NCBI RefSeq assembly: GCF_030247185.1
Contig: NC_080571.1
Location: 165,513,547-165,577,546 of the forward strand
Direction: 5' to 3'
Source: Malaya genurostris
Lineage: Eukaryota; Arthropoda; Insecta; Diptera; Culicidae
Length of the DNA: 64,000 nt
Position numbers and translations under genes: made by a program. This document shows positions 21,842 through 33,341 of this stretch, in pieces. Every line of letters starts with the position of its first letter. Positions within the stretch are counted from its first letter, which is position 1. A model generated the notes under the pieces. The model did no database searches, was not told the DNA's origin, and saw only the letters and a program-made list of their open reading frames with translations.

Positions 21842-22190
21842 TGTTCTATATTATCCCACAAGTGTTCTATGTCATCACCAACATTAAAAACGCACCATCC
21901 GTGTTGGTTGTTCAGATCAGAATGATTTTATTCAAAAGCTTTAAACTTAAGCTAACCTGCTCTATGATGTACATAAGGTGGGAGGAGCCAGTTACAATAC
22001 TTTCGTTAAATAAATTGTTAGTGGGAGAGAGGGAATAGAGAGAGAATATCGATTGGTGCATCTATGCAGCAAGAGGCGATTGAACCTATAGCGCATTACG
22101 CAAGGGAAAGAAATGTCGCATCGGCGGATAGTGTGAGAAGCTTGCTTAGCTCGCCGTGTGCAGCATATGTTGCAACACGGACGGCTAGCA
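21842..22190 (-). repeat. Truncated 3' LTR of gypsy copy 2
   Basis: The - strand reads TGCTAGCC... to ...ATAGAACA. Its first 210 bp or so match the middle of the copy 1 LTR. The last 130 bp (about 21842-21970) diverge completely from copy 1 (TGTTCTATATTATCCC on the + strand) but match the other LTR of copy 2 with about two differences. Confidence 0.85.
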
Positions 22191-25100
22191 CCTTTTACCA
22201 GTCTCTTTTTGTGTACTATCATTCGTGGCTTTGTTATGTTGTTTTCGATTTCGCAATTTACATCTAGTATTTTAATTATGGTGTACGGTCCGATATAAAA
22301 TGAATCGAGTTTCTTCCTATTTTCGTTTTGTAAATACACTATTTCGCCTATTTGTACTTCTAGTGGGTTAATATGCATGTTTGAGTTTTTGCACTTGGAG
22401 TTTTTGCTTTCGTTTAATCGTTTAATGCTTTTGCTATTAAGTTAGATTTTTCCAATTTGTATTTGAGTTCGTTGTTGTAAAGATCAAAATTGTACACGGG
22501 GTTCGTTATCTTTGGGTAATTTTCTTGTGGTAATTTTGCTTTAATTCCAAAGACTAGTTCGTACGGTGTAAATTGGTTTTCCGAGTGTGGTGTTGTAAGT
22601 AAATGCGTAATATGGTAACCAGTCATCCCAGTCTGATTGGTGTTCATTGACGAAGGATCGCAGATACTCGTTTAGGAATCTGTGATTTCTCTCCAATGAC
22701 CCAATAGTCTGCGGATGATAGGCAGTTGCAAAATTTTGTTTGATTTGTAAATATTTGCATACTTTCTGAAGTACTTCATTTTTGTACTCGGTTCCTTGAT
22801 CGGATTTTAATTCCAAGAATTTTCCGTATTAATATGATATATGAATTTTTCTACTAAATTTTTAGCTATTGTGTTAGCTTCTTTGTTTTGTATGGGTATT
22901 ATTGCAATGTATTTTGTTAGTTCACATTGTATAGTTATTGCATAGCGGTTGTTATTGTTGGATTTAGGTAATGGACCTATTGTATCTATTGATATTATTT
23001 CGAATGGGTTTGACGGTGTGTTAGTTAATATTTGTTTTTCTTCAGTGTGTTTAAGAATTTTATTCTTTTTACACGACTCACAGGCCTTTATGAATCGTGA
23101 AATAGTTCCTTTCATATCTTTAAAATTGTAATATTCTCTTATTTTGAGGAACAGGCGATGCTGTCCTACGTGTCCTCCCGTAGGGGTTTCATGATAATTT
23201 TTTAAAAGATTCTGTATCTTGCCAGGTTCACTGATGAACTTGGGTGGATGATACATTATTATTTGTATGTTTTTATTCGTTTGTTGTACTAGTGTTTTGA
23301 ATATATTCATGGGTACCCTTTTAAATATTGCTTCTTCTGTCGATATTGCGACTTTATTTATTTTCATTTTTGTCATTTCTTGTTCTAATGTTGAAAGTAT
23401 GAATTCTAGAGCTCTTCTTTCATTAACATATGTTGCTATTTGCTTTATTAATTTTTTCATTTGCGCGTTTTTGTATATGTCAATTACTAGGTATGTATTT
23501 TCTACAGTAATTCTTAACTTGGGTAAGGTTCTCGTTTCAGTCGGGTTTTCGGTCGTATAGATAACAAGGTGATCAGTTTTTTCATCTTTTGTCGTTGGTA
23601 GGTTGTTTTTCACAGTTGTCGGTTTATTGTTAAAATTGTGGTTGTTAATATTGTTGTTATTATTAATATTATTATTTACTTTTGTCATGGCTCTTGTGTT
23701 GACTCTAAATATATTGAGGGCTTTTAATTCATCAGAGGTTGTTATAATTCTGGATAAGGCATCTGCTGTAGTGTTGCTTTTTCCATTAATATATTCTATG
23801 TTGAAATCAAATTCTTCTAAATCTAATCTCATTCTTGTTAGCTTAGAAGTAGGGTTTTTCATGTTAAATAAATATACTAGAGGTCGGTGGGGTGTCTTGA
23901 CCGTAAATTTTCTTCCGTATAGGTAAGGCTTAAAATAATTTATTCCCCAGTGTATTCCTGTCAGTTCCTTTAGTATCGTTGATTTATTCTTTTCGCCCGG
24001 GGTAAAACTTTTGCTCGCAAAAGCTATAGGTAAGTCGTTTCCGTTTCTGATTTGAGAAAGTACAGCTCCGCAACCTACGTCTGAAGCGTCGGTTGTGAGT
24101 ATAAAGGGTAGTGTGAAGTCTGGGTATTGAAGTAATTTAGGTGACATTAGGTACAGTTTTAATGTGTTAAAGGCGTTTCGGCATTCATTAGTCCAAACGA
24201 ATTGTTTGTTTTTCTTAAGGAGTTGATTGAGAGGGTGTGCTATCGTTGCGAAATTTGGTTCAAATTTACGGTAATAATTGCAGAAAGCTACGAATCGTCT
24301 AGTGTCGTCGCTGTTTTTCGGTATCGGATAGTTGCTGATGGCGTCGTATTTTGTACTATCTGGTAATATTCCTCTATCTGTAATTTTATGTCCTAGATAT
24401 GTCACTTCGGTATTAAAAAATTTAGATTTGTTACGGTTTAATTTAAGGTTGTTTTTTCTAATTCTTTCAAAAACTTTTGTTAAATTTTGTAAATGGTGTT
24501 GGGTGGAACATCCTATCACTATTATATCGTCAATGTAAACGAATGCGTGTTCTGGTGTAAGTCCAGCCATGGCAATCGTCATCATTCTTTGGAAACTGTT
24601 TGGGCTAATATTTAGTCCGAAAGGTAAACGTGTGAATTGGTAGTGTCAACTTTGTGTTGAAAAGGTTGTAAATTTTCTTGAGTTATTTTCTAAAGGTATT
24701 TGGTGAAATCCTGACATTAAATCTAGTGTTGAAAAGTATTTTGCTCTACCAAGTTGATCCAAAATTGTATCAATTCTTGGTAAAGGAAATTTGTCTGCTA
24801 GTATTTTTTTGTTTAGTTGTCTAAAATCTACCACAAGTCTCCATTTTCTTTTTACGTCGTTTGATTTTTTTGATACTAGGAGGATGGGGCTATTGTAAGG
24901 TGATATGGAAGGTTCTATTATTTTGTCGTTCAACATTTTATTGACTTGTGTTTCTATTTCGTCGTTTTGTGAATGAATCGTTTTGTAGTTAGGAATATAG
25001 ACTGGAACGTTATCGTTTAGGTTGATATTTTGGTTATAGAAGTTATTGGTCGTCAAGGGTTCATCTGGGTTAGAGAATATATCTGTATATTTCAATATTA

Positions 25101-25856
25101 GATTCTTTAATTCCTTTTGTGCGTACGTAGGTACGTTGTTCATGTCTATTTCGTTTATGGTTTCTTGTATCGTTCAGGGGTTTATTGTTAAATTTCATTA
25201 TATTGTAGTTCGCTAAAGGTTCCATTTCAGGTGTGAATTCTAAATTGGATATATTTACAGGTGATTTCCTTGTGTTCATGATTTTTATATAAGGGTTTTG
25301 TGGGGATATGATAGCGTTTCCACAGAAAACTCCTGGTTCAATTTCTTGTGAAAAGATTACCATATCTTCTGTTACAGTTTGATTACTTAATTTTCTAATC
25401 ACTTCGCTTCGTTGTGGAATAACGTAGTTTTCATTAACTTTATCTTCTATAGGTACAGATACATTTATATTATTTACACTAAAATTTAATAACCAGTACT
25501 CATGATCGATTTGGCATTTGTGGGAGATGAAAAAGTCTCTGCCCAATATGCCGTCTGTTTGAATAGGAAAATCTGATCCAACTAATTGAAAAAGATGTCT
25601 AGTGGTTACATTATTTCCGAACATTAGTTCTGTTTCGGTTATTGCTGTAGTTTCTATTTCCCCATCTGTTATTCCAGTCAATTTTGTTCTTACATTTCTA
25701 TTCACAATTTGGTTAGGAATTATTCTATTTGCTTTAAAAATTGAAATATCTGCTCCGGAATCTATCAATAAAGTACAAATTGAGTTAGTCATTCGTACTC
25801 CGATCTTAATGAAGTTAGAAGCGCTTAGATTTAAAGTCAACACATTTGCCCAAAAA
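22191..25856 (-). pseudogene. pol: Pol pseudogene of gypsy copy 2
   Basis: It is collinear with copy 1 pol. The protease LLIDSGAD lies near 25755-25780, RT FVYIDDI near 24520-24540, and RNase H near 24100. Integrase SDQGTEY and SLERNHR are near 22790 and 22690. Lesions visible by comparison: an 8-bp deletion near 25160; GGA to TGA at 24646-24648 in RT; a frameshift near 22840; a 5-bp-scale deletion near 22590; and further breaks near 22430. RNase H TDHRPL is changed to TPHRPL (about 23895), which removes a conserved Asp. The 3' end runs into the LTR in frame. Confidence 0.9.
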
Positions 25857-27132
25857 AATGATTTTGCATCGGTTGGTTCTGCTGTTGCAGTTATTGCTGC
25901 TCGGTCGGTGCATTGACCGGCACAGCTGTTTGCATTTGCATTGATTGTATATACGGTAATGGCTCAGAGCCTGCTACAAATACATTCTGCCGATTGTGTT
26001 GAAATCGGTTTGACCGATATCAAGTTTGTTGAGGTTGGTAATGTCCACGGCCTCGGTTATTATTGTTATGGTATGAGTAATTTGAGCTGTTTGAGCGCTC
26101 GGATCTGTTGGCATGGAATTGGTTATTGTTGTTGTAAATACGGTGTGGCTCGTTATAGCGTTGATTTGCGCTATAATTGCTTTGGGTGTAGAAATTCCTT
26201 CCGTTTCCTCTAGAGAAACGGTTATGAGTTTTGAAATTATTATGATTTTGTCTAGCTCGCGTAGTTAAGACTTGCGCGTTGGTTGTATTTTCGGTCAAAT
26301 TTTCTTTAGCTTTTTGTATCGCTTCATTTATTGAATGGAAGTTTCCTGCTTTTAATATTGTTTTTGTTTCAGGTTGGTTTATTCCTGATACAAGGGTATT
26401 TAGTCCCGCTTTGGTGGCCATTGTTTTTGCAACCTCAGGGGGTATTCTTTGTTTAATGTAGACATGTTCGAGTGAAATAGTTAGATTTTCTACTTCCTCG
26501 CAAAATTTTGTTATCGGTCCACTCTGTCGGGTGGCTTTTAATTTTGCAATGATGTTCTCGGGTGTTGAAATGTCCATACACCTCGATTTGACGTTTTCTA
26601 TTAACTCATTAATATTACTTATATTATCAGGTAGGCCCAATCTTGCTTTACCTGATAGACGTGTTTTTATAAATTTGATTGCCATTGGCAATTGTTCCGC
26701 TGTAGTAATTTCTAATAATAAATTTACTGAGTCTACGAAGGCATCCAATCCTAACGGCGTGCCGTCGTACATTTGTACTAACGCCGTTGCCTGGCGGATG
26801 TCAAAGACTACTGGTGTTGTGTTTGTCATTTTGGAGTCCGTATCTCTCTTCTCGTCGACTAATTGTTCTTGTATCTTCGAAGTTACTGTAGTACGGATGT
26901 CTGTAATTGCATTCCTTGCTGCTTTAACGAGAAATGTTAATTCTGAGTGTGATAATGAGTCTTCGTTTTCTAAAAGATTGCTTTCATTTGAGCATATAGC
27001 GCATTGGCATAGTTTAATTTTGTCGTTAGTGTTTCTGTTTTAAATTTTTTGTTAATCGATTTTTTAAGGTTGTTATTCTATAGTTACTAGTGTTTTTATT
27101 TCTTCGTGTAATTGCTCTATTGTCATAGGCAT
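25842..27132 (-). pseudogene. gag: Gag pseudogene of gypsy copy 2
   Basis: The ATG at 27132-27130 (MPMTIEQLHEE) is kept. A 1-nt insertion near 27075 and a 1-nt loss near 26988 disturb the first 50 codons. A CGA to TGA change at 26020-26022 truncates the Arg/Asn-rich tail (after GRGHYQPQQT). Relative to copy 1 it has small in-frame insertions, such as SERSNSS near 26095. The T7 slippery tract is retained at about 25852-25858. Confidence 0.88.
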
Positions 27133-27184
27133 TTAGCTAGCTAGTGAAATTATAAAACTATAATATTAATGTATATATTTTTAT

Positions 27185-27445
27185 TTATTTATTATTTTGT
27201 TTTGTTTTTAAGCTAAGATTGAAGATTGAGTTTATGCTTTGTGCTGTTTTAAATCCTTTCTTGGTCCAGTGTTTTTTCATTATTTTATGTATTTTTAATA
27301 GAAGTAAGATCGTCGAAATTGCGATAATAATCCACAATTTGATCTCGTGGTCTTGGTGACTTGTCGAAGACTGCTCAATATGCTCGTTAATTTGGATATT
27401 GGTGTCACCAGACTGGTTGGTTTCTTTTGATTGCCCTTTCCCCAT
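27185..27445 (-). CDS. Small myristoylation-like, single-pass membrane protein of gypsy copy 2 (86 aa)
   Basis: It is the homologue of the copy 1 frame at 5270-5497: MGKGQSKE start, polar region, LWIIIAISTILLLL helix, basic tail. It is intact, although gag and pol of the same copy are wrecked. A small insertion removes the copy 1 stop and adds 12 residues (FNLSLKTKQNNK). Its survival may only reflect its short length. The conservation supports a real frame but does not prove selection. Confidence 0.55.
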   Translation of the reverse strand: MGKGQSKETNQSGDTNIQINEHIEQSSTSHQDHEIKLWIIIAISTILLLLKIHKIMKKHWTKKGFKTAQSINSIFNLSLKTKQNNK

Positions 27446-27646
27446 GGTGTTTGATTTTTACAGCAACGAACTGGACGCGCTAGCCGCGTCTTCGACTGTT
27501 AAGAACTTCGTGCAGGACATCGTCAATTAATTCCCACAACTTCCATTCCTTCCCAGAAGGGGTCTTCCATTTATATTATAATCAATAGCAAAAAAATAAA
27601 AATGAATAAAAGAATATTTACTATTTATTACTGTTACTATTTATTT

Positions 27647-27850
27647 TCATTGATTTATTTTTTCTTCCTCTTTCTCTACATAATTTACCCAGGTTAATGG
27701 ATCATCTCCTGGTAATTCTTTAATTCTTTTAACTATTTCGTTCCACTTAGGGCACGAATTTTTCTCAAGGGGGGCGAAAGCTCCTGTTCCCTTCCCTTGT
27801 TTTATTTCGTCTAAAAATTCTAGGAACTCTTTTAATTCCTGTTTGTCCAT
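27647..27850 (-). CDS. 67-aa leader frame of gypsy copy 2
   Basis: ATG at 27850 opens MDKQELKEFLEFLDEIKQ and ends EKEEEKINQ. It is highly charged (Lys/Glu), probably helical at both ends, with a PGDDPLTW turn. It lies between the primer site and the MEDPFW and MGKGQS frames. Copy 1 has the same start (MDRQ at 5057) but a stop and deletion after four codons. I do not recognise the protein. Confidence 0.45.
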   Translation of the reverse strand: MDKQELKEFLEFLDEIKQGKGTGAFAPLEKNSCPKWNEIVKRIKELPGDDPLTWVNYVEKEEEKINQ

Positions 27851-28591
27851 AACTATTTTCTTTTCTAGCTACTTATCTCTAGGGGTCTTATGGATTATTT
27901 ACCTGAAGCGTAGTGTGGAGATGGAGTGTATAAATACATTCGGGTTCACCGTTGCGGTTCTTCTTTGCATCACAGGAAATTGAAACTCATCAGGCGCAAA
28001 ATCCAAATCCCATTATCCGAAACTTTCATCGCAGAAGGTAGCCTGAGACGGTGGTGCTGTCTGCGCGTTGTTGTATATGGCAAAACAAAAGCACTACACT
28101 TGGCACGGGTAGTGACTTAACGGTTCATTACTTCTGTACACTTATATTGTATTTCGTCTTACTACTGAACGGCGGTTCACCGCATTTGTTCCGCTGAGTT
28201 TGGATCTTCGCTGTTTTGCACTTCCAACTCTGCTTTGAGACCGAAACCACGGCGCACTAGATTGTGACGTTTTGCTCCACTTTCGCTAACTGATTCACTA
28301 AATCCGTAGATAAGTTACAACGCGTCGTTGTCTTCCTGTTCGACTATAGACAACAAAACATGTAGCACTTTCAACTAACCACATACTCCGGAGGGAAAAT
28401 CCTGCTCAATTAGTACAAAATACAGTCTCTAGCTCTAGCGAGCTCCCTTTGATTCACTTCGCTTTGTGAAGAACAAATGTTTTCTCGCGCAACTCTTGAC
28501 GCGTACTTTTTTTTCACACTGTTCTAGCGAGACCACTGTCTGAACGAACGGAATCACAGTGTGCACGGAATCACTGTTGTCACTGTCGCCA

Positions 28592-28892
28592 TGTTCTATA
28601 TTATCCCACAAGTGTTCTATGTCATCACCAACATTAAAAACGCACCATCCGTGTTGGTTGTTCAGATCAGAATGATTTTATTCAAAAGCTTTAAACTTAA
28701 GCTAACCTGCTCTATGATGCACATAAGGTGGGAGGAGCCAGTTACAATACTTTCGTTAAATAAATTGTTAGTGGGAGAGAGGGAAAAGAGAGAGAATATC
28801 GATTGGTGCATCTATGCAGCAAGAGGCGATTGAACCTATAGCGCATTACGCAAGGGAAAGAAATGTCGCATCGGCGGATAGTGTGAGAAGCT
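28592..28892 (-). repeat. Truncated 5' LTR of gypsy copy 2
   Basis: It directly follows the reversed primer site (CACTGTCGCCA, ending at 28591). It matches 21842-22142 with about two differences. The outer half of the LTR is gone; homology ends at GTGAGAAGCT, where R1-clade sequence resumes. Confidence 0.85.
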
Positions 28893-30030
28893 ACCAGCAG
28901 AAGAAGGCCAGCTACTAGTCGACCGCGGCATCCCAAATTGCGGGCATATTGCAGCGGAAATGGAGCGCGGATCAACAACAGGCAGCCGCGACCGCTAGCC
29001 GCGTAGTAGGCTCAAAAGGGATCAGCGAATAAACGTCGGTCCGGGAGAACCTTCTTCGCCGGGAAGATCTTCATCGGAGTAGTCTAGATCCATCGTCGGG
29101 GACTAGACGAGTAGTACGTAAAACTGCTAGGATCGTCGGGGCGCCAGTGAACCGGAAGCTATCCTCCCACCGGAATCACTGGATCGACCCAGGCATCTTC
29201 TCGGTCGGGCGTTGACGGGTATCGAAAGCGTCGGTTTCGGGAGGGCTTCCTTCGTCGGGGAACTCTCCGTCTGTGTAGGCTAGATTTTTCGGCGGGGGCT
29301 AGTCGAGTAGCCGCCACAACACCGATTCGAGTCGTCGGTGCCCGCGAACCGGAAGCCTTGCTTCAACCGGAATCGCGGGACCGACCTCGGCACTCCATCG
29401 GGTGTCTCGTGTGGTGTAAGAGACTCGGTGTCGGGAGATTCTCTTTCGCCGGGGAACTCTCCGTCGGAGTAGTCTAGATCCTTTGTCAGGAACTAGATGA
29501 GTAGATCGTCGCGTGGTACCGCTAGGATCGTCTGAGCGCCAGTGAACCGGAAGTCACGCTCCAACCGGAAACATTGGATCGACTTAGGCATCCTTTCGGT
29601 CGAGTCGTAGACGCGTACCGTAAGCGTCGGTTCGGGAGGACTTCCCTCGTCGGGGAACCCTCCATCGGTGTAGACTAGATCTTTTGGCGGAGACTAGTCG
29701 AGTAGTTCCGCGACGTAGCATCAGTTTTGGGTCGTTGAGGAGCCAGTGAACCGGAAGCTACCCTCCAGCCGGCATCACTGGACCGACCTCGTCATCCAAC
29801 TGGTCGATCCCTCGAGAGCAGGATGCTGATCCCCATTCTGCATAAATCTGGGGCGGGTGCTGTGAGCACCAATAGCCTTCCACCCCGAAATAATATCTAG
29901 CGGTGGTGCCGGGGAGGTAGGGTTGGAGATCCAAGGTGTTTTAGTGGGTAGTTCCAATCAACAGTTGGGTAGTCCTGTGGAGAGTCCCACACTCCGTGCG
30001 TAAATGCATTTCACCTTGTAAAAAAAAAAA
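28893..30030 (+). mobile_element. R1-clade non-LTR retrotransposon, copy 2, 3' part
   Basis: It starts in what should be the very end of ORF2 (reading YQQKKASY then stop near 28915). It continues with about 110 bp of unique sequence, four repeats of about 197 bp, the shared 3' tail (GTAAATGCATTTCACC) and an A-run at 30020-30030. Together with 21012-21841 it is one element from which the rest of ORF1 and nearly all of ORF2 are missing. Confidence 0.82.
29033..29800 (+). repeat. About 197-bp tandem repeats in the 3' UTR of R1-clade copy 2
   Basis: Four units begin near 29033, 29229, 29426 and 29626. Each contains GTCGGGGA...CTCCGTCGG, a TAGATC block, CGAGTAG, and CCAGTGAACCGGAAG. Copy 1 has three, so unit number varies between copies. 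Confidence 0.85.
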
Positions 30031-33000
30031 CAGGCGGGTGGGTAATGTCAGAGACATAACTGGATGTCGTGAATACGAAAACAACTGACATGTTCCTTAA
30101 CACTTCCGAATATCAATTAGTTGATCAATTGTATGAATTATGCAAGCATTCCCCTTTTTTAACATTTTTCACAAAAACAAAGAAGGCTTCACTTGGTCTC
30201 GATTACTGTGAATTTCACACAGCGAAAAGTGCACAAATCAAATCAATCAGTTCTAGATTTGCACTAAACTGAGGATATTTACCTTAGATTTGCGAGCAAG
30301 AAATCCTAATAGTTCTTTAGAAAACTTTTAGAGTCATTAGAACATCTGATTTTGTGTGATGCTCTCCACCGTTGTCCACTTTTCGTGGTGTTTTTACCAA
30401 TGCACATGAGTGACAGCTGTGACGTAATTGCTCTTGTCGGAAGCGAAACTAGCTTTGCAAACGACACACAATATTTTAATTTCAATTATTTCATTTCGGA
30501 TTTGCATTTCATTGAAAGAAACTTTCAGGATGCTGGACGGGATTCATTCCTGCCTTTCAGAAGGACCAAATTGTGGAACTCACTACGATATTAAACACTG
30601 TTCGGAACATTTTTCTCGAACGATTTGTTGTACAGCAGCAGATATTTTGTTCTTTTTTTCAAAACGCGTTCTGATTGGCTGGTGTTGACATAGGTCAATG
30701 AGACAGGTTTGTCAATAGTGTACTATTGCTATACACGCTTAAGTTGAAAAATTTCGTTTCTATTGGTACTTGGATTATATAAATCCTTTCACAGATCACT
30801 GAGCTATGAGCTTTCAAAATACGAGAAAGGCAAACGCGCCTTATGAATTATCCTCTTTGTTACTCGTTTATACCAAACATTTCAGAAAAGTTATATTTTA
30901 AATTGTTTGAGATTATGTCACACAACTGAAAATTTTGTCATAAAATTGTGATCATATTTCTGATGGCATGTAGCAAAAACTATGTTGATTCGTTAGATAC
31001 AACAAGAGATATTCACGATCAAAAACTTATCACTCTCTCAGAGGGTAAATTTTGAAAAGGCACCCCATAGTAAAGTAAGTCGTATTCACGACAAAAGATT
31101 ACCTTTGCTTGGAGGTTGTGTTGTGCTGTGTGTCGTCGTTGACGGCACGGGCACGTACGCGGAAAATGCGTTGCAAAAAAAAACGGTACACGCACCACCC
31201 GAACGCGCAAGCACACGTACGCACTCACGGAAAGTGATTGTGTTGTGTTGTGTGTTAAGCGTGTGTTTACTGTTGTTTACATCGCAACAAGGATATGGTA
31301 CCACTGAATGATAAACAAAAGAGGATACATACGAAACAGGTGAGATTATTGTGGGTTGCAATGTGATGCCACCCGGCAGTGTGGTCCCATGACCAAGACC
31401 GAGTGCCACACGCGACTGTGTGCCATGCAACCAAAGAGCGGGCCACATGCACTCTGCTGCCTACGACGGGTCAGCAGTGCACAGTGGTATGTATAGTGTG
31501 CAAAGTTTTTTTTTGCAACCGGGTTACTTGACCAAGTTCCCATCTGTTGTTGATCACATCGACCCAGTGAAGTAAAGTTTATGTCGTAAAAAATTATTAA
31601 GTACACAAGTGTATAAGGTATTCGGTTGAAATTGGTGGTGGTGGAGGTTGATTGGTTGGTTGATTGAAAACGTATTGATGGCTAACAATACCTAACAGCG
31701 TTGCACATACAGCAAACCGTTTCCGTATACATGTCCGTAGTTAATGTATACAGTGTGTTAACCGTGAACGCCTATCGATGCGGGCATAGACAGCGAACCG
31801 CCCATATACGTGTCCATGGTTAATGGTTCGTACCGAGAGGCATTTTTTTAAATCGTTGTCACGGCTTACTATGGTAAACGAACGTAACGACACATGGTGC
31901 GTTTTGGTAGTTTCGGGACGTACTTTCACAACGTGAAGTCCGTTTTGGAAAATCTGCGCAAAAATTTTTTGCTCCATACAAATGTGACCAAGTTGCAACC
32001 GGCCAACCAACGGCCGCATCATGCACGTGCAAAAGCAGCGGAACCACCTTCTACGCTACCATGCTAGGTTTCGCATGGAGAGGTGCCACAAAATATTCTC
32101 GAATCTTTGCAAGATTCACATCCGAATATCAGATCGACATGAAATTTTAAAATTTGGGTAGACCTGAAAAAAAAAATTTTTAGCTGTTAAAAAAAAATTT
32201 TTTTCTGGTCCGACATCATCAAGAGTCACGCAGTATATATGTATCGTCGGCCGGTGTGCCGTGTCACGTAATGAGACTGGTTAACGCCTATCCATGCAAA
32301 CGCAAACCTCGTAACCGTCCTTAGACGTTCCCATAGATCGGCTGCATAGAATGAAGGAATAAAGGAAACAGCAAAAAAATTAACCCCCGTCACGCATGCA
32401 CATCCATGGTACCGTACAAGGCGGTTCGGTCTCTAGCGTACGCATCGCTTCGCATTGCGGACGCAGTGACGGAATTGTGGTGTACGTTTCGGCTGGTGTG
32501 CTGCGTGTGATCGCATTATTTTTTCTCGCTACCTGATAAAGTCGGCCAGTTTTGGCCACCAATCTACCTATAGGGAGTCTGGTGGTCGGGTGTGTCAAAT
32601 GTTAACTGTTGAATGTTGTCATATATGCAGTGGCTCGGACACACCTAACTCACTCGGGAGGCGGTATTTTGGAATTTTTCTTTCGAATGCATGCCTTGCG
32701 AGCGCCAACCACGGCACGGTCCACTACGTGTCCGTAGGGTGAGCTCGCATCGGGTGAGTACGTCAGCCAAGCCATGGGACGGTGCACTACGTGTCCGTCA
32801 GTAGGCTCTGGTCGAGGGGATAAATTTTCGAACTAGTAGGTCGATGGTCGATCGGTTGGTTACGGGTGACGGAAGCGTGTTCTATCGCTCTGTCGGACCA
32901 ACTCCGGCTAATGTGAGGAAGATTTAGGTGTTGGATGAATTTTATACGGTTACCACGTTATATGCGATAGCTGACGACTGTAGCAGGTATTATGAAACGC

Positions 33001-33341
33001 TACGATTGATGGTACCATCATCATCATAAACCGTGGCTGTTGGTCGAACTGCGCGTAGTCGACTGCAGTTGCTTGCCCTGCTTTGCTACGACACCAATGC
33101 ACGGGGGGCTCATACGAAAAACGAATGTGTGCGCGAATGTACGAACGAAAAACGTTGTGGTGAAACTCGATGGCACGGGAAACACGGCCCTAGTATTATC
33201 CCAAGCCGGACTTTTTCTCTCGACACGTGGATGGGAAGGAGAACGATGATTTGATAGCTATCCAAAAACGGTGTTGAACGACCCCCATTGTTCATACCAG
33301 ATTGAAGGGCTCATCACTGACTCGGACTAACTCTCGGACGA
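30031..33341 (+). other. Intergenic and external transcribed spacer of the rDNA (presumed)
   Basis: Its position between the 28S/R1-like block and the 18S start argues for spacer. No convincing coding region is present; short frames on both strands lack family features. The last kilobase is richer in short CGT-containing motifs and A-runs (ATAAAGG; AAAAAAAATTTTT near 32168-32203). TATACATGTCCGTAGTTAATG (31724) and TATACGTGTCCATGGTTAATG (31804) are related. A polymerase I promoter cannot be assigned by eye. Part of 30.0-31.0 kb could be unrelated repeat sequence. Confidence 0.5.
32714..32803 (+). repeat. Short direct repeat in the presumed ETS
   Basis: ACGGTCCACTACGTGTCCGT near 32716 recurs as ACGGTGCACTACGTGTCCGT near 32780, 64 bp further on. 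Short reiterated blocks are common in rDNA spacers. Confidence 0.6.

Larger units (their letters stand above)
21842..28892 (-). mobile_element. Ty3/gypsy LTR retrotransposon, mdg1/412 type, copy 2 (degenerate)
   Basis: This is the same family as 3855-11345, in reverse, with about 95% or more identity in the coding part by eye. Both LTRs are truncated at their 5' ends: the left one (3' LTR) keeps 349 bp and the right one (5' LTR) about 300 bp. The 3' LTR joins pol directly, without stop codon, 3' UTR or purine tract. At least two stops and five frameshifts break gag and pol. It sits in the gap of R1-clade copy 2, and no target duplication can be seen because of the truncation. Confidence 0.9.

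Noticed and set aside
30069..33295. Many short frames between the LINE tail and 18S
   Set aside because: None has family motifs or a conserved partner; the position indicates rDNA spacer.
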